Source of the DNA: Streptomyces sp. V3I8
GTDB lineage: Bacteria > Actinomycetota > Actinomycetes > Streptomycetales > Streptomycetaceae
Direction of reading: 5' to 3'
DNA: 64,000 nucleotides
Assembly: GCF_030817535.1 (NCBI RefSeq)
Contig: NZ_JAUSZL010000002.1
Location: forward strand, 8,680,001 to 8,744,000
Both the position numbers and the translations under genes were made by a program. Below the pieces are notes generated by a model. That model did no database searches. It was not told the DNA's origin and saw nothing but the letters and a program-made list of their open reading frames with translations. Below are positions 1 through 7,720 of the stretch, piece after piece (the stretch's first letter is position 1; each line of letters begins with the position of its first letter).

Positions 1-570
1 CTTGTCCGCGTCCAGGCGACGGGCGAGTTCCTGCGTCCACATGATGGTCATCAGCTTCGTGAGCCCGTACAAGGACATCGACTCCCGGCGGGTGTAGGAG
101 TCGGTGCGGCGCAGGTCCTCGGCCGGAGCGATCGTCTTCGCCTGCCGGGACGCCCCGGAGGCGACGTTGACGATCCGGGCCGGCGCACAGGCCCCCAGCT
201 TCGCTGTCAGTGCCTCCGTCAGGACGAACGGGCCGAGGTGGTTCACGGCCGTCATCTCCGCGAACCCCTCGGCGGTGACGCGCTGCGCGAAGGCGTGCAG
301 GCCCGCGTTGTTGACCAGGACGTCCAGGCGCGGACAGCGCGCGGCGATCTCCTCTCCCGCGCGATGTGCGTCGGAGATCAGGCCGAGATCGGCGTGGAAG
401 ACGTCGACGGGCTCGTCGGTCACCGCCTTGAGATCGTCGACGAGGGCTTCCGCCTTGCTGCGGGAGCGGGCCACGGTGCCGATGCGGTAGCCCCGGCGAG
501 CCAGCTCGAAGGCGGCGATCCGGCCCAGTCCGGAGGTGGCTCCGGTGATCACGGCGACGGGACGGTCCAT
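1..570 (-). CDS. SDR family NAD(P)-dependent oxidoreductase, C-terminus cut by window edge
   Basis: The first 190 codons are present, starting at the ATG whose complement is at 568-570; the 3' end lies off the left edge. The N-terminus has the Rossmann glycine motif TGATSGLG (residues 9-16), a central NNAG (about residues 91-94) and the catalytic pair YGLTK (Tyr-x3-Lys). These are the marks of a classical or extended short-chain dehydrogenase using NAD(P)(H). The substrate cannot be deduced. It is divergent from the MarR gene that starts at 628, and the 57-bp gap holds a perfect dyad, so MarR control is likely (inference). Confidence 0.9.
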   Translation of the reverse strand, partial: MDRPVAVITGATSGLGRIAAFELARRGYRIGTVARSRSKAEALVDDLKAVTDEPVDVFHADLGLISDAHRAGEEIAARCPRLDVLVNNAGLHAFAQRVTAEGFAEMTAVNHLGPFVLTEALTAKLGACAPARIVNVASGASRQAKTIAPAEDLRRTDSYTRRESMSLYGLTKLMTIMWTQELARRLDADK

Positions 571-586
571 CGTGCGACTCCTTTTA

Positions 587-598
587 TGAGGTACCTCA
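587..598. promoter_or_regulatory. Perfect 12-bp palindrome, likely MarR operator
   Basis: TGAGGTACCTCA is a perfect palindrome centred in the 57-bp gap between the divergent SDR and MarR genes. MarR proteins usually autoregulate from such dyads. The assignment is inferred from position. Confidence 0.6.
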
Positions 599-627
599 CG
601 AATATGTTGTGCGAGGATACCCGAACC

Positions 628-1095
628 ATGGAGCAGCACGAAGCAGTGACGACCGGCAGCACCCCGGAGCAGGTGGGACTGTCCTTCCTCACCCTCGCGT
701 ACGGCCTGCGCGAGCGGGTCGACCGGAGCATGATGTCGACGGCCGGTCTGTCCCTGTCCCGCACCAAGGTCCTTCAGGCGCTGGCCGGCCGCGGCGCGCT
801 CCACCAGGCGGAGCTGGCCGCCTCCCTCGGCCAGGCGCCGCGCTCCGTCACCCAGATCGTGGAAGGCCTCGAGCGCCTGGGCCTGGTCGCCCGGACCGGC
901 GACCCCGAGGACCGCCGCCGCAAGACCGTCTCCCTGACGGACTCGGGCCGCACGGCACTGGCAGCCGCGGAACAGGCCGGAACGCAGGCGCTGCGCCACT
1001 GCTTCGGCTCGCTCGAACCGCAACAGCTGGGCACACTCGACGCGTTGCTCGTGCACCTGGACATCGCCCTCACGGACGGCGACAAGGCCGGCTGA
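628..1095 (+). CDS. MarR family transcriptional regulator
   Basis: 155 aa from ATG 628, the usual MarR length. The central winged helix is clear: a helix-turn-helix around HQAELAASLGQAPRSVTQIV (about residues 57-76) followed by the wing segment RTGDPEDRRRKTVSLTDSGR. The N- and C-terminal helices form the dimer region. It is divergent from the SDR gene and probably represses both genes through the TGAGGTACCTCA dyad. Its ligand is unknown. Longer upstream starts would run back over the SDR promoter and are not favoured. Confidence 0.9.
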   Translation: MEQHEAVTTGSTPEQVGLSFLTLAYGLRERVDRSMMSTAGLSLSRTKVLQALAGRGALHQAELAASLGQAPRSVTQIVEGLERLGLVARTGDPEDRRRKTVSLTDSGRTALAAAEQAGTQALRHCFGSLEPQQLGTLDALLVHLDIALTDGDKAG

Positions 1096-1610
1096 CACGC
1101 TTTCCCGCCGTCGAGCCGCCCGGCGGCGATGTCCGCGGGCGGTGGCGTCCCGGTCGTGCGCGAGTGAGCCCGGTGCGTTGTGGCCGTTCCTCGGTCGCGG
1201 GACCGGCGTCCTTCACTTTTTCGCCGCGTACGGCGAGGCCCTCGGCGATGCCCGCGCCGGGGCAGGAGGCGGCGTAGTCGCGTTCGGTGGTGCCCAGGCC
1301 GCTCATGGTGTGGGTGGTGACCGGGTGGACGGTCCTGCTGCGGAGGCGGAGGCCGAGCGCTTCGGTGAACGTCGTCATGATCATGGGCGCTCGGACGTTC
1401 CGGACGGAGCCGGCCGGGAGGACGGTGCCGTAGCCGTCGGGGGAGGGCAGGCGGTCTTCGGCGGCCGGGCGGGCGTCCGTGTCCTGCTGGCGGACGTCGC
1501 GCCGGACCACGACGCCATGACGCTGCTCGACATGACCGCGCCCGCGACCACGCCCGGCCGGGAGGCGGAGCGGCGCTGAAGACCGCGCGAGCGATCAGGG
1601 CGCACACCCC
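1096..1610. other. Decayed intergenic region with coding-like fragments
   Basis: There is no intact gene. On the minus strand (about 1190-1510) one frame keeps a strong GC third-position bias and reads as an uncharacterised fragment containing MIMTTFTEAL and SGLGTTERDY, but it has no convincing start or recognisable domain. A short coding-like stretch also lies on the plus strand at 1490-1579. Both look like gene debris next to the transposase remnant. Confidence 0.4.
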
Positions 1611-1779
1611 GCTGTCACGGCGCGAGCGATGTCGTCGAAGAGCGCGGCGAGGACATGGTCCGCCTCTCACCGGTCGTCCGGCACCGCATCGACATGCTCG
1701 GCCGGTACTCCTTCCGCTTCCCGATCCGCCCGGCGGGCCGCGGCCGTTGCGCGGACCGGCCGCCGCCGATGACGGGTGA
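1611..1779 (+). pseudogene. C-terminal remnant of a Tn3-family transposase
   Basis: Only the last ~55 codons are recognisable. The stretch RLSPVVRHRIDMLGRYSFRF closely resembles the conserved C-terminus of Tn3-family transposases. After a frameshift near 1735 the expected tail continues as GGPRPLRGPAAADDG and stops at 1777-1779. The rest of the transposase and any terminal inverted repeat are absent. This is a dead relic marking past transposition between the MarR and TetR units. The family call rests on remembered motif similarity. Confidence 0.6.
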
Positions 1780-1788
1780 GCGGGGGGA

Positions 1789-2493
1789 TCAGCCTCTGGC
1801 GATGCGGTCGAGCCACTCCGTGAGCAGGCTGCGCTCGCCCGCGGTCAGTGCGTCGCTCTGCGGGAGGACGGCGCGCAGGGCGATCGCGGCACCGGCCGGG
1901 CCGGGTGCCACCGGGGTGGGGGTGTCGGTGGTGATCGCGGCGATGACCGCCTCCCTCGCCATGTGGGACACGGCGGGGTCCCGGTGGGCCTCGGGGGTGG
2001 CGATCAGGGCGAGGGTCGTACCGCTGCCGACGGCGTGGACGAGTTGCGCGGCGCGTTCCTCGTCGATCCGCAGTCTGCCCGACTCCGCGACCCGGTGGAT
2101 GTGGGCGGCGAGGATCTCCATCGCGGCGAGGGCCGCCGGCGGGACCACGCCGGGGCGGGGTTCGGCGTACATGAGGGCGTACAGGGCCGGGTTGGCGAGA
2201 CCGAAGTCCACGTTCAGGTTCCAGCCGGTGCGCAGATCCTCGACGGGGTCGCCACTGGGCCTGAAACCGGATTTTCCGTTCAGGTACGTCGTGAAGCCGT
2301 GCGCGGCAACCGCGTCGAGCAGGCCCTGCTTGTCCCCGAAGAGGCGGTAGATGGTCGGGGCCTGGACGCCGGCCGCGGCGCTCACCGCCCGGGTCGAGAC
2401 CGCCTCGCGGCCGTTCTCGGCGAGGAGCCGGGCTGCGGCGGTGATGATCCGGTCACGGTTGCTCTCGACTGGGGCGGGGTGATCGATCTCCAT
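1789..2493 (-). CDS. TetR family transcriptional regulator
   Basis: 234 aa. The N-terminal TetR helix-turn-helix covers about residues 12-58 (RDRIITAAARLLAENGREAV, then AAAGVQAPTIYRLFGDKQGL). The C-terminal ligand domain is of the type that ends with a conserved dimer helix. The ATG lies at 2491-2493. It is divergent from the NmrA-like gene (start 2638), and the gap holds two dyads, so it is probably the repressor of itself and that gene. The inducer is unknown. Confidence 0.92.
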   Translation of the reverse strand: MEIDHPAPVESNRDRIITAAARLLAENGREAVSTRAVSAAAGVQAPTIYRLFGDKQGLLDAVAAHGFTTYLNGKSGFRPSGDPVEDLRTGWNLNVDFGLANPALYALMYAEPRPGVVPPAALAAMEILAAHIHRVAESGRLRIDEERAAQLVHAVGSGTTLALIATPEAHRDPAVSHMAREAVIAAITTDTPTPVAPGPAGAAIALRAVLPQSDALTAGERSLLTEWLDRIARG

Positions 2494-2504
2494 GTTTCCA
2501 ATGC

Positions 2505-2520
2505 TAACGGATATGCGTTA
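2505..2520. promoter_or_regulatory. Near-perfect dyad, candidate TetR operator 1
   Basis: TAACGGATATGCGTTA is a 16-bp near-palindrome (one mismatched pair) 12 bp upstream of the TetR ATG, suitable for autoregulation. Confidence 0.5.
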
Positions 2521-2540
2521 ACGGATTTGCGCGATGAGTC

Positions 2541-2560
2541 GATAACGTGCTTTCGTTATC
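2541..2560. promoter_or_regulatory. Inverted repeat, candidate TetR operator 2
   Basis: GATAACG and CGTTATC form perfect 7-bp arms around a 6-bp spacer, 77 bp upstream of the NmrA-like ATG. The arms share the AACG/CGTT core with the first dyad, which suggests two sites for one TetR dimer. Confidence 0.5.
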
Positions 2561-2637
2561 AATGGAAACGGCGGTGGCTGATGCCGGTCCGCAGCACATG
2601 CCGCCGCCATGCAGAGCAATGCCCTTCGGAGGCTCCA

Positions 2638-3516
2638 ATGATCGTCGTCACCGCTCCTACCGGCCAGATCGGCCACCAGGTCCTCAGCACGCTCCTGGAC
2701 GGCGACCGGCCGGTCCGGGTGATCGCCCGCGATCCCTCCCGTCTGGCCCCGCAGGTGCGTGAACGCGTCGAGGTCGTGCAGGGGTCGCACCGCGACCGCG
2801 ATGTCGTCGACGAGGCATTCGCCGGTGCCGACAGCGTCCTGTGGCTGGTCCCCCCGGACCCGCACGCCGACGACATCCAGCACCACTACCTCGACTTCAC
2901 CCGCCCGGCCTGCGCCGCGATCGAGGCCCAAAACGTCAAGCGGGTGATCGGCATCACCAGCCTGGGCCGCGCGTACGGCAAGCACGCCGGGCTGCTGTCA
3001 CCCGCGTTCGCGATGGACGAGCTGATCGAGGGCACCGGGGTGGACTACCGGGCACTGGCCATGCCGTTCTTCATGGAGAACCTGCTCAACCAGGTCGAGG
3101 CGATCAGGAGCCAGGGGATGTTCTTCATGGCGAACTCCGCAGACCGCCCGCTCGCGACCGTGGCCACCCGCGACATCGCCGCGGTGGCGGCCGGACTGCT
3201 GCTCGACGACTCCTGGAGCGGGCAGGGCGGTGTCCCGGTGATCGGCCCCGACGCACTCTCCCCCGACGGCATGGCGGAGGTCCTGTCCGAAGTGCTGGAG
3301 CGGCCGATCCGCTTCCAGCAGATCGGCGGCGAGGCGTACAGGGCGACGATGACGCAGTACGGGATGAGTGACGCCTGGGCGCAGGGCCTGGTCGACATGG
3401 CCATCGCCCAGAACGAGGGCATCTACGACGCCGAGCAGCGGGCCCTGCGGTCCGCCGCCCCGACCGGCTTCCGCCAGTGGTGCGAGGACGTGCTCAAGCC
3501 GGCCGTGTCGGCTTGA
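2638..3516 (+). CDS. NmrA-like NAD(P)-binding family protein
   Basis: 292 aa from the ATG at 2638, preceded by a CGGAGG ribosome site. The N-terminus MIVVTAPTGQIGHQVLSTLL carries the TxxTGxxG-like Rossmann motif of atypical SDR/NmrA proteins. Later segments (VLWLVPPDPHAD, VKRVIGITSLGRAYG, YRALAMPFFMENLL) match NmrA/QOR2-like NAD(P)H-dependent reductases or redox sensors, which often lack the Tyr-Lys catalytic pair. It is controlled with the divergent TetR gene (inference). A role in quinone or aldehyde stress is plausible but not shown. Confidence 0.88.
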   Translation: MIVVTAPTGQIGHQVLSTLLDGDRPVRVIARDPSRLAPQVRERVEVVQGSHRDRDVVDEAFAGADSVLWLVPPDPHADDIQHHYLDFTRPACAAIEAQNVKRVIGITSLGRAYGKHAGLLSPAFAMDELIEGTGVDYRALAMPFFMENLLNQVEAIRSQGMFFMANSADRPLATVATRDIAAVAAGLLLDDSWSGQGGVPVIGPDALSPDGMAEVLSEVLERPIRFQQIGGEAYRATMTQYGMSDAWAQGLVDMAIAQNEGIYDAEQRALRSAAPTGFRQWCEDVLKPAVSA

Positions 3517-3618
3517 TTTCGGTTGCCGGGGGTGACTCGACGAGGGGTGCCGCCGGGAGCGGGCAGGCCGGCCGGGACCCTGGAACGGGCCGGGACCGTC
3601 GGCGCGTCGTAGCCGCGC

Positions 3619-4011
3619 TCAGTGCGTCAGCCGGGCCGGGCGCTCCTGAACGGGAGGCCGCGAGCCGTCCAGGACCGCCTGGACGGGGAGGCGCTCTTCG
3701 AGGGTGTGGCGGTGGATGGCGGTCAGGACGGCCGGGCCGGCGGCGGTGATGGTGACGGTGATGCCGGTCAGGTCGAGGGCCTGGCAGATGCCGAGCAGGG
3801 TGTAGAGGCTGGCGCTGTCGCAGTAGGTGACGCCGGTCAGGTCCAGGGAGAGGCGGCCGGGGCGGACGGGCTGCGCCACGAGGCGCGCAACCGTCTCGCG
3901 CAGGTCGGTGGAGGTGGAGGCGTCCAGTTCACCCGTGAGGGCGACTACGGCGACAGCCCCGGCCGGCTGATGCTGTGTGATCAGCAGGCGGGGCTCGAGA
4001 GGTTCGGGCAT
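3619..4011 (-). CDS. STAS-domain anti-anti-sigma factor
   Basis: 130 aa, the usual size for a stand-alone STAS protein. The core VVALTGELDASTSTDLRETV and the phospho-acceptor region LTGVTYCDSASLYTLL (Ser66 after Asp65) match SpoIIAA/RsbV-type antagonists, which bind an anti-sigma kinase when unphosphorylated. ATG at 4009-4011. The upstream frame is open for a further ~330 codons through a broken membrane-protein gene, so an automatic caller could fuse the two. The STAS start makes a normal full-length protein, so I keep them separate. No anti-sigma kinase gene is adjacent; a PP2C/SpoIIE protein lies at 45.3 kb. Confidence 0.82.
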   Translation of the reverse strand: MPEPLEPRLLITQHQPAGAVAVVALTGELDASTSTDLRETVARLVAQPVRPGRLSLDLTGVTYCDSASLYTLLGICQALDLTGITVTITAAGPAVLTAIHRHTLEERLPVQAVLDGSRPPVQERPARLTH

Positions 4012-4318
4012 GACATTCCCTTGGGCCTGACGACCCGCCTCACTGCCGAAGCGGATACCGACATTTGAAAGATACCCATCTTCGGCCGGGACCAGTATCC
4101 GGCCACCGGCTACGAAGAACGGCCGGCGACGTGGAGCACCGGCATCGGACTGCCGCACCGGTCCGCACGGCCGGTGCCGGTGATGGCCTGTGCTCTTTGG
4201 CCGGGACCGGCGTTCGATGTCCCAACGGGGGAGCGGGACACGGACCGGGACCGGATCCTCTCCGGCGCACCCGCCGGTGAGGGCCGTCGGGTGCGCCGGG
4301 ACCAGCAGGAGTTCCGGT

Positions 4319-4398
4319 TCAGCCGGAACCGGAGCCGGAGCCGGAACCGGAGCCGGAGCCGGAACCGGAGCCAGAGCCGGAGCCAGAGCCGGAACCGG
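4319..4398. repeat. Tandem hexamer repeat (GGAGCC/GGAACC)
   Basis: About a dozen hexamer units of GGAGCC and GGAACC variants run in tandem. Depending on frame the minus strand reads (Gly-Ser)n or Ala/Val-Pro repeats. It is a slippage-prone microsatellite at the 3' end of the broken membrane-protein gene. Confidence 0.8.
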
Positions 4399-4985
4399 AC
4401 GGCCGGTGTCCGGGGCCTCCGAGGGCGTAGGCCGTAGTACCGTAGTACCGGCGATCATGAGGAGCAGGGCCGTCCACGTGGCCGTCGTGGTACCGGGCGG
4501 CTGCAGCATCCAACTCACCACCCGCATCGGCGTACTTGTGGCCGGCGGGACGAAGAAAGACAACGCCAGCCACGCGAACGGCAGCGTCCACGCGTACCGG
4601 GCGCCCGCCAGAGCCGCGCCCAGGGCCACCGACCCCAGCAGTCCCGCGCTGTCCCGGGCGACGAACGCGGTGGTGGCCAGGTCCTCGCCCATCGTCTGCA
4701 CGGTCAGCGGCACGGCGCCGACGACCGTGCCACCGAGCAGAACGTGCGCCGCCCTGCGGGGCGCCCAGCGGATCGCGGCCGTACGGTCCAGCGCGAGGTC
4801 CTGCCCGCCGAACCCGACCGAGACCGCCATCGCCCCCGCGGCGAGTACGAGCATGCACGGCCGTGGATCCCCGGGCCCCCGCCGCCGTCCCGGACCAGCG
4901 CCCACACCGCCACCGCGCTGATCACCACCACGGTGAGCGATGCGGGTACCCGGCGCGAGCGCACGTACAGCATCAGCCATCTCAC
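4319..4985 (-). pseudogene. Frameshifted ABC-2-like membrane protein gene with GS-repeat tail
   Basis: A start at GTG 4985 reads MRWLMLYVRSRRVPASLTVV with a membrane segment. Homology to a multi-spanning permease-like protein then continues only after a frame change near 4845-4895 (LVLAAGAMAVSVGF, then VALGAALAGARYAWTLPFAW). A second disruption is an exact 8-bp tandem duplication (GGTACTAC twice on the minus strand, about 4435-4455). The frame resumes as AYALGGPG and ends in a Gly-Ser repeat at the stop 4319. The upstream fragment's TGA overlaps the GTG, implying an old operon. Function unknown, probably a membrane component of a transporter. Confidence 0.6.
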
Positions 4986-5269
4986 CGGGACCCACCGCCC
5001 TTCAGCGCCTCGAACGCGTCGCCTTCGCAGGAGAGCGCGGACGCGCGCATCGCACCGATCCGTGCGAGCTGCTCGGCGCGCAACAGCGCCCGCAGTTCCC
5101 GCCAGACCGGGCGAGCCTCGGCGTCGACCTCGCGGCGCGCACCCGCCGACCCGGTGCCGGGCAGCGGCTCGAGGTCACCCAGCACCCAGCCCACCGCGAC
5201 GGCCTGCGCGAAATCATCGTTGCCCTCGAAGCCGGCATCCGCGCCTGAGTCAAGGACCGGAACGAACAC
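4982..5269 (-). pseudogene. Uncharacterised C-terminal fragment upstream of the membrane gene
   Basis: This open frame ends ALKGGGSR with its TGA overlapping the GTG start of the membrane gene (translational coupling). The helical part REVDAEARPVWRELRALLRA looks like genuine protein, but the N-terminal ~40 residues and the GTG start at 5269 look accidental, and the IS630 tail begins at 5249. I read it as the 3' end of a gene truncated by that element. No family recognised. Confidence 0.35.
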
Positions 5270-5340
5270 CCCAAGCCGTTCATCTGGACCAAGACGGCCG
5301 AAGAGATCCTCGGCTCCCTCGCCCGCCTCCGCCGACGCCG
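5249..5340 (+). mobile_element. IS630-family transposase C-terminal remnant
   Basis: The plus frame reads VKDRNEHPKPFIWTKTAEEI followed by LGSLARLRRR, the characteristic end of IS630-family transposases (W/RN..PKPFxWTKTA..IL). A stop lies directly upstream at 5246-5248, and the DDE core and terminal repeats are missing. It is a relic between the broken membrane operon and the foreign-looking amidohydrolase. Confidence 0.65.
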
Positions 5341-5382
5341 GCGCGTCACTTCACGGGCATCATTCTGCCCGTCGGGACGTGA

Positions 5383-6510
5383 TCAGACTTTAATTCCGAA
5401 CAGTTTTTCCGCGTTTCGGAACGCAATTTTTTCCTTGGCTTCACGCGGCAAAGCGACTCCCCGGAACCAGTCGGTTTGAGTTTTCATATCTGCAAACGGG
5501 TAGTCGGTTGCGAACATCACTCGATCCACACTTACATACTTCAGCAGGAGATCGAGCAGTTCAGTCTGGGGGAATGCGCTGGTTGTGAACCAGAAATTGT
5601 CATGGAAATACTGCTCGAACGGCTTGTCCAGGCTCTTCCTGGTCACTTCGCTCATCTTCTCCACGACGCGTTCGTAGAAGAACGGAAGGCCCTCTCCCAT
5701 ATGGCCGATGATGATCTGGAGCTTGGGGTACCTGTCGAATACTCCTGAGGTGATCATTCGGAGGCACTGAGTAACGACTTCCTGGTGCCATCCATATGCA
5801 GAGATGCTGAGAACCTGGTCCTGGAACTCCTTCTGATATTCCGGCCGCATATTGCTGTAGTAGATTTCGAAAACCTCGTCGGGCGGCAGGCCCGGATGGA
5901 TGTATATCGGCACGTCAAGGGCTTCGGCGCGCGCCAGCAGGGGGTCGAAGTCGGGATTGTCGAGGAATTTCTTTCCGATGATTCCATTGGTCAGGCATCC
6001 CAGGAAGCCATCTTCCCGAACTGTGCGTTCCAGTTCGTCCGCGGAGGCCTCCGGATTCTGCAGAGGCAAGGTTGCAAACGCCTTGAAACGCCCCGGATGG
6101 GCGGCCATCGGTCCATCGACGAGCAACTTGTTGAGGCGATACGCAAAATCGATTCCCTTCTGACCTTTGACATTCTGCACACCTGGCGTATGTGCGGAGA
6201 GGATTTGAACGTTGAGTCCTGCCTCATCCATTGCACCGATGCGGCGCGGGCCGAGCTCGGCAAGACCGGTGTCCTCGAGGAACAGCCTGTCGTTCAGCAC
6301 CATCAACTCATGGGTGGAAAAGGTCTCTTCCGTGCCGATGAAGGGCAGGTCCTGGTCCCGCTGTGAAAAATCCGTAGTCTCGTTCGACGCCGCGCGGGAG
6401 GCAATGGCATGCGTGGACAAGCCGGCCCCGATGCCAAGTGCTGCCGTGCCGGCCAGAAAGCCGCGGCGTCCCGTCGTGAGGCGCTTCGGAGGGGTTGCGT
6501 CGGATTTCAT
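5383..6510 (-). CDS. Tat-exported amidohydrolase family 2 protein (gamma-resorcylate decarboxylase-like)
   Basis: 375 aa. A twin-arginine signal (TGRRGFLAGTAALGIGAG, Arg15-Arg16) is followed by an Amidohydro_2 TIM barrel. Expected metal or catalytic residues are visible: IHPG (His205), IIGHMGEG (His270) and FATDYPF (Asp336). The first-strand motif, normally EEHF or HxH, reads EETF (Glu61-Glu62-Thr63), so one expected ligand is replaced. GAGGAGA precedes the ATG. Codon use is far more AT-tolerant than in all neighbours (many codons ending in T or A), a sign of recent transfer from another lineage. The family includes decarboxylases and hydrolases of aromatic acids. The exact reaction is unknown; the Tat signal places it outside the membrane. 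Confidence 0.85.
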   Translation of the reverse strand: MKSDATPPKRLTTGRRGFLAGTAALGIGAGLSTHAIASRAASNETTDFSQRDQDLPFIGTEETFSTHELMVLNDRLFLEDTGLAELGPRRIGAMDEAGLNVQILSAHTPGVQNVKGQKGIDFAYRLNKLLVDGPMAAHPGRFKAFATLPLQNPEASADELERTVREDGFLGCLTNGIIGKKFLDNPDFDPLLARAEALDVPIYIHPGLPPDEVFEIYYSNMRPEYQKEFQDQVLSISAYGWHQEVVTQCLRMITSGVFDRYPKLQIIIGHMGEGLPFFYERVVEKMSEVTRKSLDKPFEQYFHDNFWFTTSAFPQTELLDLLLKYVSVDRVMFATDYPFADMKTQTDWFRGVALPREAKEKIAFRNAEKLFGIKV

Positions 6511-6522
6511 CTCGGTTTCTCC

Positions 6523-6591
6523 TCAGGTGTTTGCGCGGTGCGGTATCCGTGCGACATCCGTCTGCAAGACACGACGGGTTACCTCGCTTAT
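6523..6591 (-). pseudogene. Decayed short leader frame (repeat copy A)
   Basis: In the position homologous to the MSEATRM minigene of copy B, this copy reads ATA (for ATG), then SEVTRRVLQTDVARIP and a TGA at 6523-6525 just before the GAGGAG of the amidohydrolase. The shared SE(A/V)TR start suggests both derive from the 5' end of one ancestral small gene downstream of the monooxygenase. Here the start codon is lost. Confidence 0.35.
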
Positions 6592-6818
6592 CCGGATGCC
6601 TACTTCCTGCCGACTTCCTACCGAGCGAACCTGAGACGAACGTTAATACGGCCGCTCAGGCCGGTTGGCCGAACCAGGCGCCCGACGCACGCACCAGCGT
6701 GGTGGCGTCGACGTCCACCCGGTCCGTGCGGGCGGTGACGGTGTTGACCTGCCCGGTCCACGCGGCCGCGGCGTCGCGGACCTCCGCGCGGTCGACGAGG
6801 TCCAGCGGGAGTCCGCAG
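6574..6818. repeat. Direct repeat copy A flanking the TCS-MMPL cassette
   Basis: About 245 bp that aligns with 11542-11837. It holds, on the minus strand, the 3' end of a FAD monooxygenase, its stop, and the downstream promoter or leader region with the box AACCTGAG. It lacks 63 bp present in copy B. Upstream of it (6819-6960) is unrecognised sequence. Confidence 0.75.
6656..6818 (-). pseudogene. FAD monooxygenase C-terminal fragment (copy A)
   Basis: The minus frame reads VDRAEVRDAAAAWTGQV, then TARTDRVDVDATTLVRASGA and ends WFGQPA with a stop at 6656-6658. This is nearly the same as the tail of the larger remnant at 11612-12590. All FAD-binding sequence is missing. Compared with copy B, 21 codons are deleted in frame. 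Confidence 0.65.
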
Positions 6819-6970
6819 CCAGGTGCATGCGACGCGAGGTGGGAAACCGCAGGTCGACCGCAATGTCGTCGCCGCGGTGAACCGGCTGAAGGTCACATCG
6901 CATGCGCGCCTGATCCGCAATGACGAAGGCATCCTTCGGACCGCCCGCGGGCACCACGGCGACGCTCTAA

Positions 6971-7000
6971 TCCTGACCTCAGGTTGATCGGGGACAATGA
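6971..7000 (+). promoter_or_regulatory. Promoter region of the response regulator with CTCAGGTT box
   Basis: Upstream of the response-regulator GTG is CCTGACCTCAGGTT (octamer CTCAGGTT at 6978-6985). The same octamer occurs on the minus strand upstream of the MMPL gene (11585-11592) and in copy A (6628-6635). It may be the response regulator's binding box (inference). Confidence 0.4.
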
Positions 7001-7036
7001 GCGGCGAAAGCATCGACTGGAGGGGGGCGGGCCGGC

Positions 7037-7720
7037 GTGCGGATCATGATCGCGGATGACGAGGCGGCCATCCGTGAATCGCTGGAGCGGGTGCTCCAGG
7101 TCGAGGGTTACGACACCAGCACCGTCGCCAACGGTTTCGCCGTGCTCGACGGGGTCGGTGGCGACGCGCCGGATCTGCTGCTCCTCGACGTGATGATGCC
7201 CCGCCTCGGCGGGTTGGAGACCTGTCGGCGGTTGCGGGCCGCGGGCCGGGATCTGCCGGTGCTGATGCTGACCGCCCGTGACCAGGTCTCCGACCGGGTC
7301 GCGGGGCTGGACGCGGGCGCCGACGACTACCTGCCCAAGCCGTTCGCCACCGAGGAGTTACTGGCCCGGGTGCGGGCCCTGCTGCGTCGGCGCACGCCGA
7401 CCGACGAGGAGTCGCAGATCCTGTCGTTCGCCGACGTCGGGCTCGATCCCGACAGGTTCGAGGCGTGGCGTGGCGCGCGGCCGCTGCGCCTGACCCGGAC
7501 CGAGTTCTCCCTCCTGCAGGTCCTCGTGAGCAACGCGACCCGGGTCGTGACCCGCGACGCGCTGTTCGAGGCGATCTGGGGCTTCGGCATGAGCTCCACC
7601 GCCAACAACCTCCAGGTGTACGTGAGTTACCTGCGCCGCAAGATGGAGGCCGAGGGTGAGCCGCGATTGATCTACACGCTGCGCGGCCTGGGATACACAT
7701 TGCGGGAGACTCCTCCGTGA
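7037..7720 (+). CDS. OmpR-family response regulator
   Basis: 227 aa. The receiver domain (residues 1-120) has the acidic pair DDE (9-11), phospho-acceptor Asp51 in [13 protein letters not shown], a conserved Thr in MLTAR and Lys in LPKPF. The C-terminal winged helix (about 130-225) carries [20 protein letters not shown] and [11 protein letters not shown]. It starts at GTG 7037 after a purine-rich GGAGGGGGG. Its last codons overlap the kinase start (GTGA), so the pair is translationally coupled. It probably activates the kinase operon and the convergent MMPL exporter. Confidence 0.95.
   Translation: MRIMIADDEAAIRESLERVLQVEGYDTSTVANGFAVLDGVGGDAPDLLLLDVMMPRLGGLETCRRLRAAGRDLPVLMLTARDQVSDRVAGLDAGADDYLPKPFATEELLARVRALLRRRTPTDEESQILSFADVGLDPDRFEAWRGARPLRLTRTEFSLLQVLVSNATRVVTRDALFEAIWGFGMSSTANNLQVYVSYLRRKMEAEGEPRLIYTLRGLGYTLRETPP

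Noticed and set aside
4319..4398. CRISPR-like tandem repeat
   Set aside because: Units are 6 bp with no spacers; it is a microsatellite encoding Gly-Ser or Ala-Pro.
3619..4995. A single membrane-STAS fusion protein
   Set aside because: The open frame joins them, but the STAS part has a normal start and full length and the membrane part needs two frame corrections, so fusion is more likely accidental. Kept as a question in the findings.
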